This document shows, one piece after another, positions 38,239 through 45,739 of a stretch of DNA of 57,902 nt. Position 1 is the first letter of the stretch. Each line of letters begins with the position of its first letter. Source of the stretch: Actinomyces oris (lineage in GTDB: Bacteria; Actinomycetota; Actinomycetes; Actinomycetales; Actinomycetaceae); assembly GCF_001929375.1 (NCBI RefSeq), contig NZ_MSGO01000027.1, forward strand, positions 1 through 57,902. The letters are read 5' to 3'. The notes beneath the pieces were generated by a model, which did not search any database, was not told the DNA's origin, and worked only from the letters and a program-made list of their open reading frames with translations. The translations under genes and the position numbers were made by a program.

Positions 38239-39461
38239 AGGAGGAAACCTTTCAAGAGAACGTACAGCCAGTAGCCTATCCATACAACGCTCATCACGAA
38301 GGCCAGCAGTCCAAGAAGAGAGCACGCCAGCCCGTAGATGAAGTAGCCCCAGCGCACCACGGGCCGCATGACGGCCAGGGCGGGCGGCAGGGGCTGGCGC
38401 CTCAGGACGCAGCGCAGCACGAACATGGAGCGCCCGCGCAGGTTGACCGAGCCGGTGGCCGCCTCGACCGCGGCGACGCCGTCGGACTGGGTGAGGGGGT
38501 TGAGGTTGGTGATGAGCATCGTGAGCTGGAAGGCGCACAGGGTCAGGGCCACCTGGCGCACCGTTCCCGCCCAGGCCCAGGCGACGGCCGCCTCCAGGCC
38601 GCAGACGACGCCGTCGGAGAAGATGCCCGCCAGGGCCAGCATGGTCAGTCCGCGCCGGGAGCGCACCCGGTAGGAGTCGGTGCGGTCGACGTAGGCGATG
38701 GGGATCACCCAGAACATGAGCGCCACCCCCAGTCCGCGGATGGGGGTGCCCAGGTAGCCGGCGACGATGGCGTGCCAGGACTCGTGCAGCAGGATGCTCA
38801 CCAGCTGGATCGCCACCGCCGTGACGAGGACGAGGACGCCCGGGCGGGGCCCCCCGGCCAGGGAGCCGAGCGCCGTGGCCCCGGCCGCGTACCCGCAGGC
38901 GGCCAGCGCCAGGAAGACCCAGCTGAGTGCGGGGGCCGGCAGGCGCTGGAGCAGGGTGACGATCGGGGCGACGATCCGGTGGTACTTGCGGGCGATGATG
39001 ATGCGGGGCAGCCACCAGCCCCCGCTGCGGCGGGGCCTCTCGACCTTGAGGTGGCGGGCCTGGCGGGGCTGGGCGGCGTGGCGTCCGCGGCTGCGCCTGG
39101 TGCGCGCCGGGGCCGCCGAGGCGTCGGGTGCGGCGGGGGCGGGCTCGCCGCCCGCCAGGAGGCCCTTGTCACGCAGGTTGTCGACCAGGCCCGTGATGCG
39201 CTTGGCACCCGCCTCGTCGATGTCCTGGGGCAGCTCCTCGATGATGGTCGGCAGGGGGCGCACGCCGTCGAACTGGCCCACGATGAAGGCGGCGGCAGCG
39301 CCGAGCCGGTGGTACTTGCCCGAGTCGGAGTCGAACAGCATCGGCTGGTTGTCCATCCCGACGATGAGGCTCACGCCGCGGCGCAGGCGCGGGATCGGGT
39401 TCGTCGGGCGGCTACCAGGGCTCGTCGGCGTTCTCCTCGCCGTACTCATCACCGTGCTCAT
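38235..39461 (-). CDS. PqqD-like domain fused to M50 membrane zinc protease
   Basis: A 408-residue protein. Residues 24-105 look like a PqqD-type RiPP recognition element (RLRRGVSLIV, SGKYHRLGAAAAFIVGQFDG, LVDNLRDKGLLAG). After a basic linker come about six membrane segments with the site-2-protease-type motifs LLHESWHAIVAG (HExxH at 226-230) and NLNPLTQSDG (319-328). The domain order suggests the recognition element holds the leader while the membrane protease cuts it, possibly during export. It lies directly downstream of the precursor and overlaps the LanB gene. No good ribosome site is visible; the ATG at 39449 is an alternative start. Confidence 0.8.
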   Translation of the reverse strand: MSTVMSTARRTPTSPGSRPTNPIPRLRRGVSLIVGMDNQPMLFDSDSGKYHRLGAAAAFIVGQFDGVRPLPTIIEELPQDIDEAGAKRITGLVDNLRDKGLLAGGEPAPAAPDASAAPARTRRSRGRHAAQPRQARHLKVERPRRSGGWWLPRIIIARKYHRIVAPIVTLLQRLPAPALSWVFLALAACGYAAGATALGSLAGGPRPGVLVLVTAVAIQLVSILLHESWHAIVAGYLGTPIRGLGVALMFWVIPIAYVDRTDSYRVRSRRGLTMLALAGIFSDGVVCGLEAAVAWAWAGTVRQVALTLCAFQLTMLITNLNPLTQSDGVAAVEAATGSVNLRGRSMFVLRCVLRRQPLPPALAVMRPVVRWGYFIYGLACSLLGLLAFVMSVVWIGYWLYVLLKGFLL

Positions 39462-39558
39462 CGTGGGCTCTTGGCTCCCTCAGGTCGATTCGCGGGAATC
39501 CGGGTACCACCAGTGGCGGGTAGGGGACCCCGGCCCCCTACCCGCCACCATGGGGTCG

Positions 39559-39762
39559 TCAGCAGGACGTCGTCGACGCGCTGGCGGCGCAGGCCGGGCA
39601 CGAGGCCGAGGCCGCACTGGCCGGGCACGAGGCCGAGGCGGCGCAGGCCGGACAGGACGCGCTGGCACTGCAGAAGGCACAACCCAGGGCGTTGCCCTCG
39701 GGCAGCTCCTCGACGCCGAAGTCACTGTCGGCGAGGGTGAGATCGATTGCGCTGTTCGTCAT
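39559..39762 (-). CDS. RiPP precursor peptide with repeated Cys/Ser core
   Basis: A 67-residue peptide with an excellent ribosome site (AAGGAGGTG). Residues 1-27 are an acidic leader (LTLADSDFGVEELPEGNALG), the pattern seen in thiazolylpeptide-type precursors. The core (28-67) has 8 Cys, 11 Ser and 2 Thr among small residues. Residues 33-59 are three 9-residue repeats (ASASCPACA, ASASCPASA, ASASCPACA), followed by ASASTTSC. The repeat boundaries are also visible in DNA (27-bp units, 39586-39666). The operon offers enzymes for azol(in)e formation and Ser/Thr dehydration. Cleavage after Gly27 is a guess. Confidence 0.9.
   Translation of the reverse strand: MTNSAIDLTLADSDFGVEELPEGNALGCAFCSASASCPACAASASCPASAASASCPACAASASTTSC
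39586..39666 (-). repeat. Three 27-bp tandem repeats within the precursor gene
   Basis: Each unit encodes a 9-residue ASASCPA(C/S)A block. The middle one has Ser in place of the second Cys. Unit number could change by recombination or slippage. Confidence 0.85.
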
Positions 39763-39806
39763 ATGCTGTTCACCTCCTTCTCTCAGATGACTTGTAGGCA
39801 GGAGCG

Positions 39807-39869
39807 GGACCCCCTCGGGCCCCGGGGGTCCGGTCTGCCGGGACCGGACCCCAACCCCGCGAACGGGGT
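39807..39869 (-). promoter_or_regulatory. Mutually exclusive hairpins ahead of the precursor gene
   Basis: GGACCCCC (39807-39814) pairs with GGGGGTCC (39824-39831). GGTCCGGT (39827-39834) pairs with ACCGGACC (39843-39850). The two stems share 39827-39831 and cannot form together. A third small stem with a CGAA-type loop is at 39854-39869. Precursor translation starts at 39762. Confidence 0.6.
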
Positions 39870-39917
39870 GGTCTGTGGAACTCTGTGACGCGGTATACAG
39901 TTCTGGGTCCGTCAGAC

Positions 39918-39939
39918 GGGCGCCGGGCCGCCGGCGCCC
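39918..39939 (-). terminator. Perfect 9-bp GC hairpin after the nitroreductase gene
   Basis: GGGCGCCGG (39918-39926) and CCGGCGCCC (39931-39939) pair around a 4-base loop, starting 19 bases beyond the nitroreductase stop. There is no U-tract, so it may act as a partial terminator or an RNA-stability end within the operon. Confidence 0.55.
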
Positions 39940-39957
39940 GCGGGTGGCGGGCCGGGA

Positions 39958-40695
39958 CTAGCCGGCCGCCTCATCGGGCGGTTCTGTCAGCGGGCCGGCG
40001 ATGGTGACGGCGAACATCTGGTGGCGGCTGACGCCGTCGGAGTCCAGCAGGTGGCGCACCGCCGAGGTGGCGAAGCCTGCGAAGACCGTCCCCACCAGTC
40101 CCCGGGCGGCGGCGCGCAGGTGCAGCGAGTAGATGAGGGCGGCGCTGCGGCTCATGGTGAAGCGGTAGCCGGCCGCCCCGCCCCAGGCGTCGGCCTCATC
40201 GAGGTTGGCGGCCACCGAGACGATGGCGCCGGCGCGGGCGAACTCCTTCTGCACCGTCATGCCCTCGATCTCCTCGGTCGGCGGCAGGGGGCGGACGAGG
40301 TCGACGCCGTCGAGCCGCACCCGGTAGATGCCGGGCTCGGCCCAGCGCGGGCGCAGGAGGAGCACGAAGGGCTCCAGGGGGCAGGCCGCCGCGTCCTGGC
40401 CCCAGGTGCGCGCGTCGTCGGCCAGGGCGTCGCGGACCATGCCCAGGAGGGTCTCGGCCTCGAGCGGCTCGGTGCCGTAGGTGGTCGACGACGAGCGGCG
40501 CTCGAAGGTCTGGCGCAGGCTGTAGGGGTGAGGGGCCTGGGGGCCGGGGACGAGCGCGTCCGGCACCTGGCAGTCCAGCGGCGGGCGCGGGCGGCGCGCG
40601 GCCAGGCCGTCGGAGGTCGGCTCGGCGGGGCGATCACCTGGTCCGGCGGAGAATCCGGCGATGAGCTCGCGCAGCGTCTCGAAGTCAGTGCGCAC
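39958..40695 (-). CDS. SagB-type nitroreductase-fold protein
   Basis: A 245-residue FMN-dependent nitroreductase-like protein: LRQTFERRSSSTTYGTEPLE is the R-x-S-x-R/T-like FMN-contact start of SagB-type azoline dehydrogenases. A central IYRVRLDGVDLVR strand and MSRSAALIYSLHLRAAARG helix follow. The GTG at 40695 has GGGAGG six bases upstream and overlaps the end of the preceding gene by 11 bases. Together with the SagB-like half of the upstream protein it may form a heterodimeric dehydrogenase that oxidises azolines to azoles. Functional division between them is unknown. Confidence 0.72.
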   Translation of the reverse strand: MRTDFETLRELIAGFSAGPGDRPAEPTSDGLAARRPRPPLDCQVPDALVPGPQAPHPYSLRQTFERRSSSTTYGTEPLEAETLLGMVRDALADDARTWGQDAAACPLEPFVLLLRPRWAEPGIYRVRLDGVDLVRPLPPTEEIEGMTVQKEFARAGAIVSVAANLDEADAWGGAAGYRFTMSRSAALIYSLHLRAAARGLVGTVFAGFATSAVRHLLDSDGVSRHQMFAVTIAGPLTEPPDEAAG

Positions 40696-42517
40696 GGCGG
40701 CCTCCCAGGTCGACGACGATGCAGGCCGGCTCCCGGGCCGGGTCGGTACCCAGCGCCCGGGCGATGCGCTGCTCGTCCCAGCGGGCCCGGGCACGCAGCG
40801 GCACTCCCAGGGCGTCGGCGACGAGGCGGATGACCTCGAAGGAGCAGCCGCAGTCCTGGACCGCGATGCGCAGGGCGAAGGAGAAGTACTTGCGGGCCAC
40901 CTTGTCCACGTTGCCGGTCAGGACGATCCGGGCGCCGACGCCGTCGGGCAGGGGCTCCGCCCCGGCGTCCGTCGCTGCGTCCGTCCCCGTGTCCGGCCCG
41001 GCGCCCGCCGCCGAGGGGGCGGGTCCGATGAGGGCCAGGGCGTGGTCGCGCTCGATGTAGACGTAGGTGCCCGGGGCCGGCCGCTGCCCGGCCGCCTCCG
41101 TAACCTCCTGGCCGCCCTGCCCGCGCTCGGGGACGAGGACGTAGGCGGTCACCGAGCCGATGTTGCCGCCGGCGGCCGTCCAGCGGCGCAGCTTGGCGCT
41201 CAGAGGGGCCTGGGCGGCCGCGGCCGGCTCCGGGCCGGTGGGCTCGGCGCCGAGCGGCTCGCGCACACCGACCGACAGCGCCAGGATCGTGGCGAGCTCG
41301 GCCAGGGTGGGGCCGGCGACACCGTCGGGCTCGGCGCCGTCATCGGTGGGCGGGCGCGCGATCGGCCAGGGCTGGTCGAGGCGCTCCAGGTCGGCCGGCG
41401 GCAGGGGCGTGCGCGGGCAGACCGGCCAGTCGCGGAACTCGCGCTGGAGGCGCAGGTTGGAGGGCTTGTAGTGCTGCTGGTGGCCCTTGGAGTCGACGAA
41501 GGCGGCCGGCGGGATGGCCACGGACTGCTCGTAGCGGGCCCCCACGGGGGCCGAGGGCGCCACCGGCACCGTCTCCTCGCCCTGCCCGGCCACCGAGCAG
41601 ACGGGGCAGCCGGGGCGGGAGACGACCGGGCGGTCGGAGTAGGTGAAGGTGGTCAGGTCCGTGCGCCGCGCGTCCCCGGGCAGGTGGGTGACGGTGGCGC
41701 GGGCGATGAGGGCGGCCACGGCCCGGGCGGCCAGGCCGACGATGATGTCGCGGCGGGCGGCCTCGGGGCGGGGGCCGAGCTCGGGCTCGTCGGCGCAGGC
41801 GCAGGCCAGGCAGGGTGAGAAGGCCTCGTCGACGTAGGGGCCGACCGTCACCGCCTCCTGCTCGGCGCGCACCCGCAGCAGCGCGATGCCCTCCTCCCGG
41901 CAGCGGCGCGCCACCTCCTGGGAGCGGTCGGCGCAGTCGGCGGTCTCGATGAGGACGGTGAGGGTGTCCCCGCGGCGGGGGGCGCTGTCGAGCCTCACCT
42001 CGGGCAGGGTGGGCTCCAGGGCGGCGACCATCTCGCCGGCCAGCTCGGCGTCCCCGACGACGGCGACCCGGGCGGCGGCCAGGCGGCGGGCGGCGTCCTG
42101 CCAGGAGTCGTTGACGCCGGTGGAGTCGCCCAGGCGGGAGAGCAGCCGGGCCAGCTCGGGCGCCGGGTCGCCGGGGGCGGGCTCGGTGTCCCCCTCCTCG
42201 ACGATGCCGCCGGTCCACAGCAGGGAGACGGCCTCGAAGGCGGCCTGGGGGCCGATGCCGGTGACCTCGCCGATCTCGTCGAGGGTGCGGGTGCCGTCGC
42301 AGGCCTGGAGCAGCGGCCCCATGTGCTCGCGGGCGAAGGCCCCGCCCAGGACCTGGCTCTTGCGGGCGCCGTCGATGATCCAGCCGTTCTCCTCGGGCCG
42401 GGCGCGCAGGCCCAGGCGCACCACGGGCTTGCGGGGGATGCGGAACTGCAGGTCGCGGCGGGCGGCGCGGCCGACGTCGCCGGCGCGCATGACGGAGCCC
42501 GTGGCGTCCCCGGCCAT
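40685..42517 (-). CDS. E1-like leader-binding protein fused to SagB-type dehydrogenase
   Basis: A 610-residue protein. Residues 25-110 look like a RiPP recognition element (GWIIDGARKSQVLGG, LLQACDGTRTLDEIGEVTG). Residues 120-330 are a degenerate E1/ThiF-like domain with two Cys pairs (CLACACADEPELG; GCPVCSVAG) that could hold zinc. From ~residue 345 a SagB-type nitroreductase domain follows (HYKPSNLRLQREFRDWP, AAGGNIGSVTAYVLVPE, GTYVYIERDHALALIG, KYFSFALRIAVQDCGCSFE). The fusion would bring leader binding and azoline oxidation together. The ATG at 42517 comes one base after the upstream stop with GGAGGTG in front. Confidence 0.78.
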   Translation of the reverse strand: MAGDATGSVMRAGDVGRAARRDLQFRIPRKPVVRLGLRARPEENGWIIDGARKSQVLGGAFAREHMGPLLQACDGTRTLDEIGEVTGIGPQAAFEAVSLLWTGGIVEEGDTEPAPGDPAPELARLLSRLGDSTGVNDSWQDAARRLAAARVAVVGDAELAGEMVAALEPTLPEVRLDSAPRRGDTLTVLIETADCADRSQEVARRCREEGIALLRVRAEQEAVTVGPYVDEAFSPCLACACADEPELGPRPEAARRDIIVGLAARAVAALIARATVTHLPGDARRTDLTTFTYSDRPVVSRPGCPVCSVAGQGEETVPVAPSAPVGARYEQSVAIPPAAFVDSKGHQQHYKPSNLRLQREFRDWPVCPRTPLPPADLERLDQPWPIARPPTDDGAEPDGVAGPTLAELATILALSVGVREPLGAEPTGPEPAAAAQAPLSAKLRRWTAAGGNIGSVTAYVLVPERGQGGQEVTEAAGQRPAPGTYVYIERDHALALIGPAPSAAGAGPDTGTDAATDAGAEPLPDGVGARIVLTGNVDKVARKYFSFALRIAVQDCGCSFEVIRLVADALGVPLRARARWDEQRIARALGTDPAREPACIVVDLGGRRAH

Positions 42518-42518
42518 C

Positions 42519-43301
42519 TCAGGCCACCTCCTCACGTCGCCCGGGCAGGAGGGCCGCGAGCGCGGGCAGGCCGTCGCGGCGGCCCTCGTAGCGGCCCGAG
42601 CAGGTCTCGCAGCGGTCGACGGCCACGGTCGACGAGCAGGTGGTGATGCCGGAGACGAGGTCGATGGTCCACACCTGGCCGCCGAGCGGGGCGACGTCGT
42701 CGGCGCTCTGCGTGGCCGGGTCCGGGGGGCCGGGGGCGTCGAGGGCATCCAGGGTCTGCAGGGCCAGGGAGATGAGCCCGGCGCCCAGGAGCACGTGGTG
42801 GTGGGCGTAGGCCTGCTCCAGCGGGCCGTGCTCGGAAGCGGCCTCCGGGGGCAGGGGGCGGTAGCCGTGCTGGCGGCGGCGCCGGTCGTAGCAGCGGTAG
42901 CAGGCGCTGCGGCCGGGGACCACGAGCGGCCCGCAACGCAGCTCGGTGGGGAAGAGCTCCAGGCCCAGGGAGGGCATGGACCGGGTGAAGGACAGGGTGT
43001 CGAGCTCCTCGCGCAGGCCGGTCTGGTCGGGGTCGGCGATGAGGACCGCGCGGTCGGCGTAGGGGATGTAGGCGCTGACCAGCCCGTGGTCGACCGGGAT
43101 GACGACGTCGCCGTCCCCGGCGAGCCGCGTGGCGACGGCGTGCGCGAACCCGCCCTGGGGCAGGTAGGCCGTCACCGGCCCCGTGGGGGCCTGCGGTGCC
43201 GGCTGCTGTACCGGCTGCGCGGCGGGCGCGGGCGGCGTCGTGCTCATATCGGGTCGGGGCTCCTGGGAGTCGGTCGGTGAGGTGGACAGTGGCGCGGACA
43301 T
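42519..43301 (-). CDS. ThiF/ocin-like cyclodehydratase partner protein
   Basis: A 260-residue protein resembling the C-protein (E1-like) partner of azoline cyclodehydratases. After a Pro-rich tail of ~40 residues comes a Rossmann-like half with AVLIADPDQTGLREELDTLSF. GPLVVPGRSACYRCYDRRRRQ and VDRCETCSGRYEGR follow, each with a C-x-x-C pair, the expected structural zinc site. These proteins present the leader to YcaO. GGA-type ribosome site is poor at ATG 43301; ATG 43247 (MSTTPP) is an alternative. It lies 13 bases downstream of the YcaO gene. Confidence 0.72.
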   Translation of the reverse strand: MSAPLSTSPTDSQEPRPDMSTTPPAPAAQPVQQPAPQAPTGPVTAYLPQGGFAHAVATRLAGDGDVVIPVDHGLVSAYIPYADRAVLIADPDQTGLREELDTLSFTRSMPSLGLELFPTELRCGPLVVPGRSACYRCYDRRRRQHGYRPLPPEAASEHGPLEQAYAHHHVLLGAGLISLALQTLDALDAPGPPDPATQSADDVAPLGGQVWTIDLVSGITTCSSTVAVDRCETCSGRYEGRRDGLPALAALLPGRREEVA

Positions 43302-43313
43302 CAGGCTCAGGGC

Positions 43314-44705
43314 TCAGGCGAAGGGCTGGCGGACGGGGTTGATCCCCGCCTCGTCGTGGACGGTCAGGCCCATCGCCCGGGGCGCCTGGTAGAGGCGGGG
43401 CGTGGCGAGGTAGCGGGCGTGGTGGCTGAAGGACAGGGGCATGGCCTCGGGGATGAGGGCCTTGATGACGTGCATGCCGACCTGGCGGGCCTCGTCGGTG
43501 GTGATGTCGACGACGATGGCCTCGGCTCCGGCCCGCTCCAGGTTGGCGACGACCTGCTCGAGCGGGTCGGGGCCGGCACTGCCGGCACTGCCGCGGCTGC
43601 CGTCGGAGCCGGACGTCGGCGCCGTGAGGGTGCCGATCTCATCGAGGGCGTGGACGGGGCGCTCCCCCTCCAGGAGGAAGTCGAAGACGTGGCGCATGGA
43701 CAGCTCGGCGTCGGCCAGGGCGCCACCGACCACGGTGAGGTCCTGGCCCTTGATCTCCTGGGCGCGCGGGCCGCGGGCGTGGCTGCGCAGGGCGATGCGC
43801 AGGGAGGCGAGCTCGCGGTAGATCTTGGCCAGCGCCCGCTGCGGGTCGATGTCGCAGGTGGCGGCCACCACCTGGGCCAGCTCGGGGTCGACCTGGGAGG
43901 TCTGGACGGCGTAGAGGGTGGGGACGCCGTAGTCGGTGGTGGCGTCGAACAGGCGGGTCTTCAGCTCGGTGGAGGTGCCCACCCGGTGGTACTCGGCGGC
44001 GGCCTCCCCCAGGGTGGAGGGGTCGACGTCGACCGCGGGCAGGCGCAGGCGCTGGAGCCAGGTCAGGGCGATGGAGTCGCGCTCGATGACCTCGAGCAGG
44101 CCACCCAGGACCGCCTCGCGCAGGTCGGAGTGCGCGGCGGTGCCGGTGGAGATGGGGTTGACGAACTGCTCGGAGGGGGTGCGCACCGGGAAGTTGAGGT
44201 ACGTCAGCACCGCCGGGACGAAGACCTCACGGCCGCGGGTCAGGGACCAGCCGCGCACCCATCGCAGGGGGACGCGGGGGTCTGAGGCGATGAGCCCGCA
44301 GTCCGGGTCCGCCAGCTCGGTGGCCGAGCACGCCGGCCAGCGCTCCGGTCCGATCGCGGCCTCGCCGAGACCGGCGGGGGTGTCCCACACCAGCTCCTCC
44401 TCCGTCCATGAGCAGCTGGAGTAGCGCTCCATCGTCTCCACAATCGCGATGTGTCTGGCGCGATCGGCGTCGATGGCCCCGCCGGCCCCGTCGAAGTTGC
44501 CCGCCTCGGCACGGTGATTCCAGGTGCGCTGTGACCTCAGCGCCTCAGAGGGATCACCCAGAAGACCGGTCCAGATCGCGAAGACCGGCTCTCCGGCCGC
44601 TTGGGGCAGCTCGGTGGAACGGGAAACCAGGCCGAAGGGAGACTCGAGTGACGCAGCGCGCGCCAATGACGGGGCGACGCCCTCAATGAGCGCAGAGCGG
44701 TACAC
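43314..44705 (-). CDS. YcaO-domain azoline cyclodehydratase
   Basis: A 463-residue YcaO protein, ATP-dependent and responsible for turning Cys/Ser/Thr side chains into azolines. Diagnostic segments are ARHIAIVETMERYSS (ATP/Mg Glu-rich helix), FVNPISTGTAAHSDLREAV and LGGLLEVIERDSIALTW, then RALAKIYRELASLRIAL. The C-terminus reads NPVRQPFA, a proline-containing end like those important in other YcaO enzymes. GTG 44705 is chosen because AAGGAGG precedes it; a GTG at 44741 lies upstream of that site. First gene of the RiPP operon. Confidence 0.9.
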   Translation of the reverse strand: MYRSALIEGVAPSLARAASLESPFGLVSRSTELPQAAGEPVFAIWTGLLGDPSEALRSQRTWNHRAEAGNFDGAGGAIDADRARHIAIVETMERYSSCSWTEEELVWDTPAGLGEAAIGPERWPACSATELADPDCGLIASDPRVPLRWVRGWSLTRGREVFVPAVLTYLNFPVRTPSEQFVNPISTGTAAHSDLREAVLGGLLEVIERDSIALTWLQRLRLPAVDVDPSTLGEAAAEYHRVGTSTELKTRLFDATTDYGVPTLYAVQTSQVDPELAQVVAATCDIDPQRALAKIYRELASLRIALRSHARGPRAQEIKGQDLTVVGGALADAELSMRHVFDFLLEGERPVHALDEIGTLTAPTSGSDGSRGSAGSAGPDPLEQVVANLERAGAEAIVVDITTDEARQVGMHVIKALIPEAMPLSFSHHARYLATPRLYQAPRAMGLTVHDEAGINPVRQPFA

Positions 44706-44968
44706 GGACCCTCCTTCCTGGGAACGACAGAGGAGGCACACTTGGGGAAGTGCCGTTGGCCAAGAGCCTGCCGGAATCCGCCGGGGTCTCGCATCGCCCT
44801 TTGATCTACTGCTTTCCTCACCGTTTGGATGGCTCCACCCGCCTTTCGTCGGGGCACATCTCGGGGCGTTTACACGGCGGACCTCTTTTTTCAGGTAGTT
44901 TGTTCACTGTTCCCAGCAGACCGCGCCCCCACTGATCGCGGACTGCACACATCTGCCCAAGGAGACTC
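44706..44968. promoter_or_regulatory. Divergent promoter region of the RiPP operon and its regulator
   Basis: The 263 bases between the YcaO gene and the LuxR-type regulator are relatively AT-rich around 44884-44910 (CTCTTTTTTCAGGTAGTTTGTTCACTG-type, given here in part: TTTTTTCAGGTAG). This is the expected binding region of the response regulator and the promoter of both units. No operator could be defined. Confidence 0.5.
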
Positions 44969-45694
44969 ATGTCTTCCCAGATTTCTCCCGATTGTGTCGG
45001 CCTGGCCCTGGTCGACGACGACGCGATGGCCCTGGCCCATCTCGAGTCCTATTTCTCCGACGTCGAGGACTTCACGATCCTCACCGCGACGCGCTCACCT
45101 CGCGCCGTGCTGCGGTTTCTGCAGTCCCACCAGGTCGACGTCCTCATCGCCGATATCCATATGGAGCAGATGGACGGCGTGGAGATGACCAGGGAGGTGC
45201 TCCGCCTCTCGCCGTCGACCCGGGTCATTCTGCTGACCACGGCGGACACCGATGAGGACCTCCTGCAGGGCCTGGGGGCCGGAGCCAGCGGCTTCCTGCT
45301 CAAGAGCGCGCCCGCCGAGGAGATCATCTCGGCGGTGCGCACCGTCCACTCCGGGGCGAAGGTCGTGGCCCCGACGCCGACGACGCGCCTGATCGACTAC
45401 GCCCTGGCCTCCGTGCGCGGCGCGGACGGCAGCGTCCACCTCTCTCAGCGGGAGCGCGACGTGCTCCGCCTTCTGTGCGAGGGGGCCTCGAACCGTAAGA
45501 TCGCCTCCCTGCTGGCCATCGCCGAGGCGACGGTCAAGTCTCACATCACCGGCCTGTTCCACAAGACGGGGACGGTCTCGCGCCTGGAGATCGTGGTGTG
45601 GGCCTTCAAGCACGGCTACGCCTCCAACAGCCCCATCACCATCCCGGCCACCAGCGCCCCGAGCGGCTCGACCCCGAGCTCCGCTGCGCACTGA
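44969..45694 (+). CDS. LuxR/NarL-type response regulator
   Basis: A 241-residue regulator with a receiver domain (LALVDDDAMALAHLES, phospho-acceptor Asp in VLIADIHMEQMDG, conserved Lys in LLKSAPAEE). The C-terminal LuxR helix-turn-helix is LSQRERDVLRLLCEGASNRKIASLLAIAEATVKSHI-like (quoted in part: NRKIASLLAIAEATVKSHI). AAGGAGACTC precedes the ATG. It is divergent from the RiPP operon, so it probably controls it. No histidine kinase lies in the window. Confidence 0.9.
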   Translation: MSSQISPDCVGLALVDDDAMALAHLESYFSDVEDFTILTATRSPRAVLRFLQSHQVDVLIADIHMEQMDGVEMTREVLRLSPSTRVILLTTADTDEDLLQGLGAGASGFLLKSAPAEEIISAVRTVHSGAKVVAPTPTTRLIDYALASVRGADGSVHLSQRERDVLRLLCEGASNRKIASLLAIAEATVKSHITGLFHKTGTVSRLEIVVWAFKHGYASNSPITIPATSAPSGSTPSSAAH

Positions 45695-45739
45695 GGCACG
45701 CCCGGTCCCCGAGGCGTCGGCCCGGGACTCATTCCCGTC

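Noticed and set aside
39480-39725. Alternative minus-strand frame overlapping the RiPP precursor
   Set aside because: Arg/Pro-rich shadow without a ribosome site; the precursor frame has a perfect one and a leader.
34103-44968. Second precursor peptide in the RiPP cluster
   Set aside because: Gaps at 34103-34355, 39763-39957 and 44706-44968 hold no small Cys/Ser/Thr-rich frame with a ribosome site.
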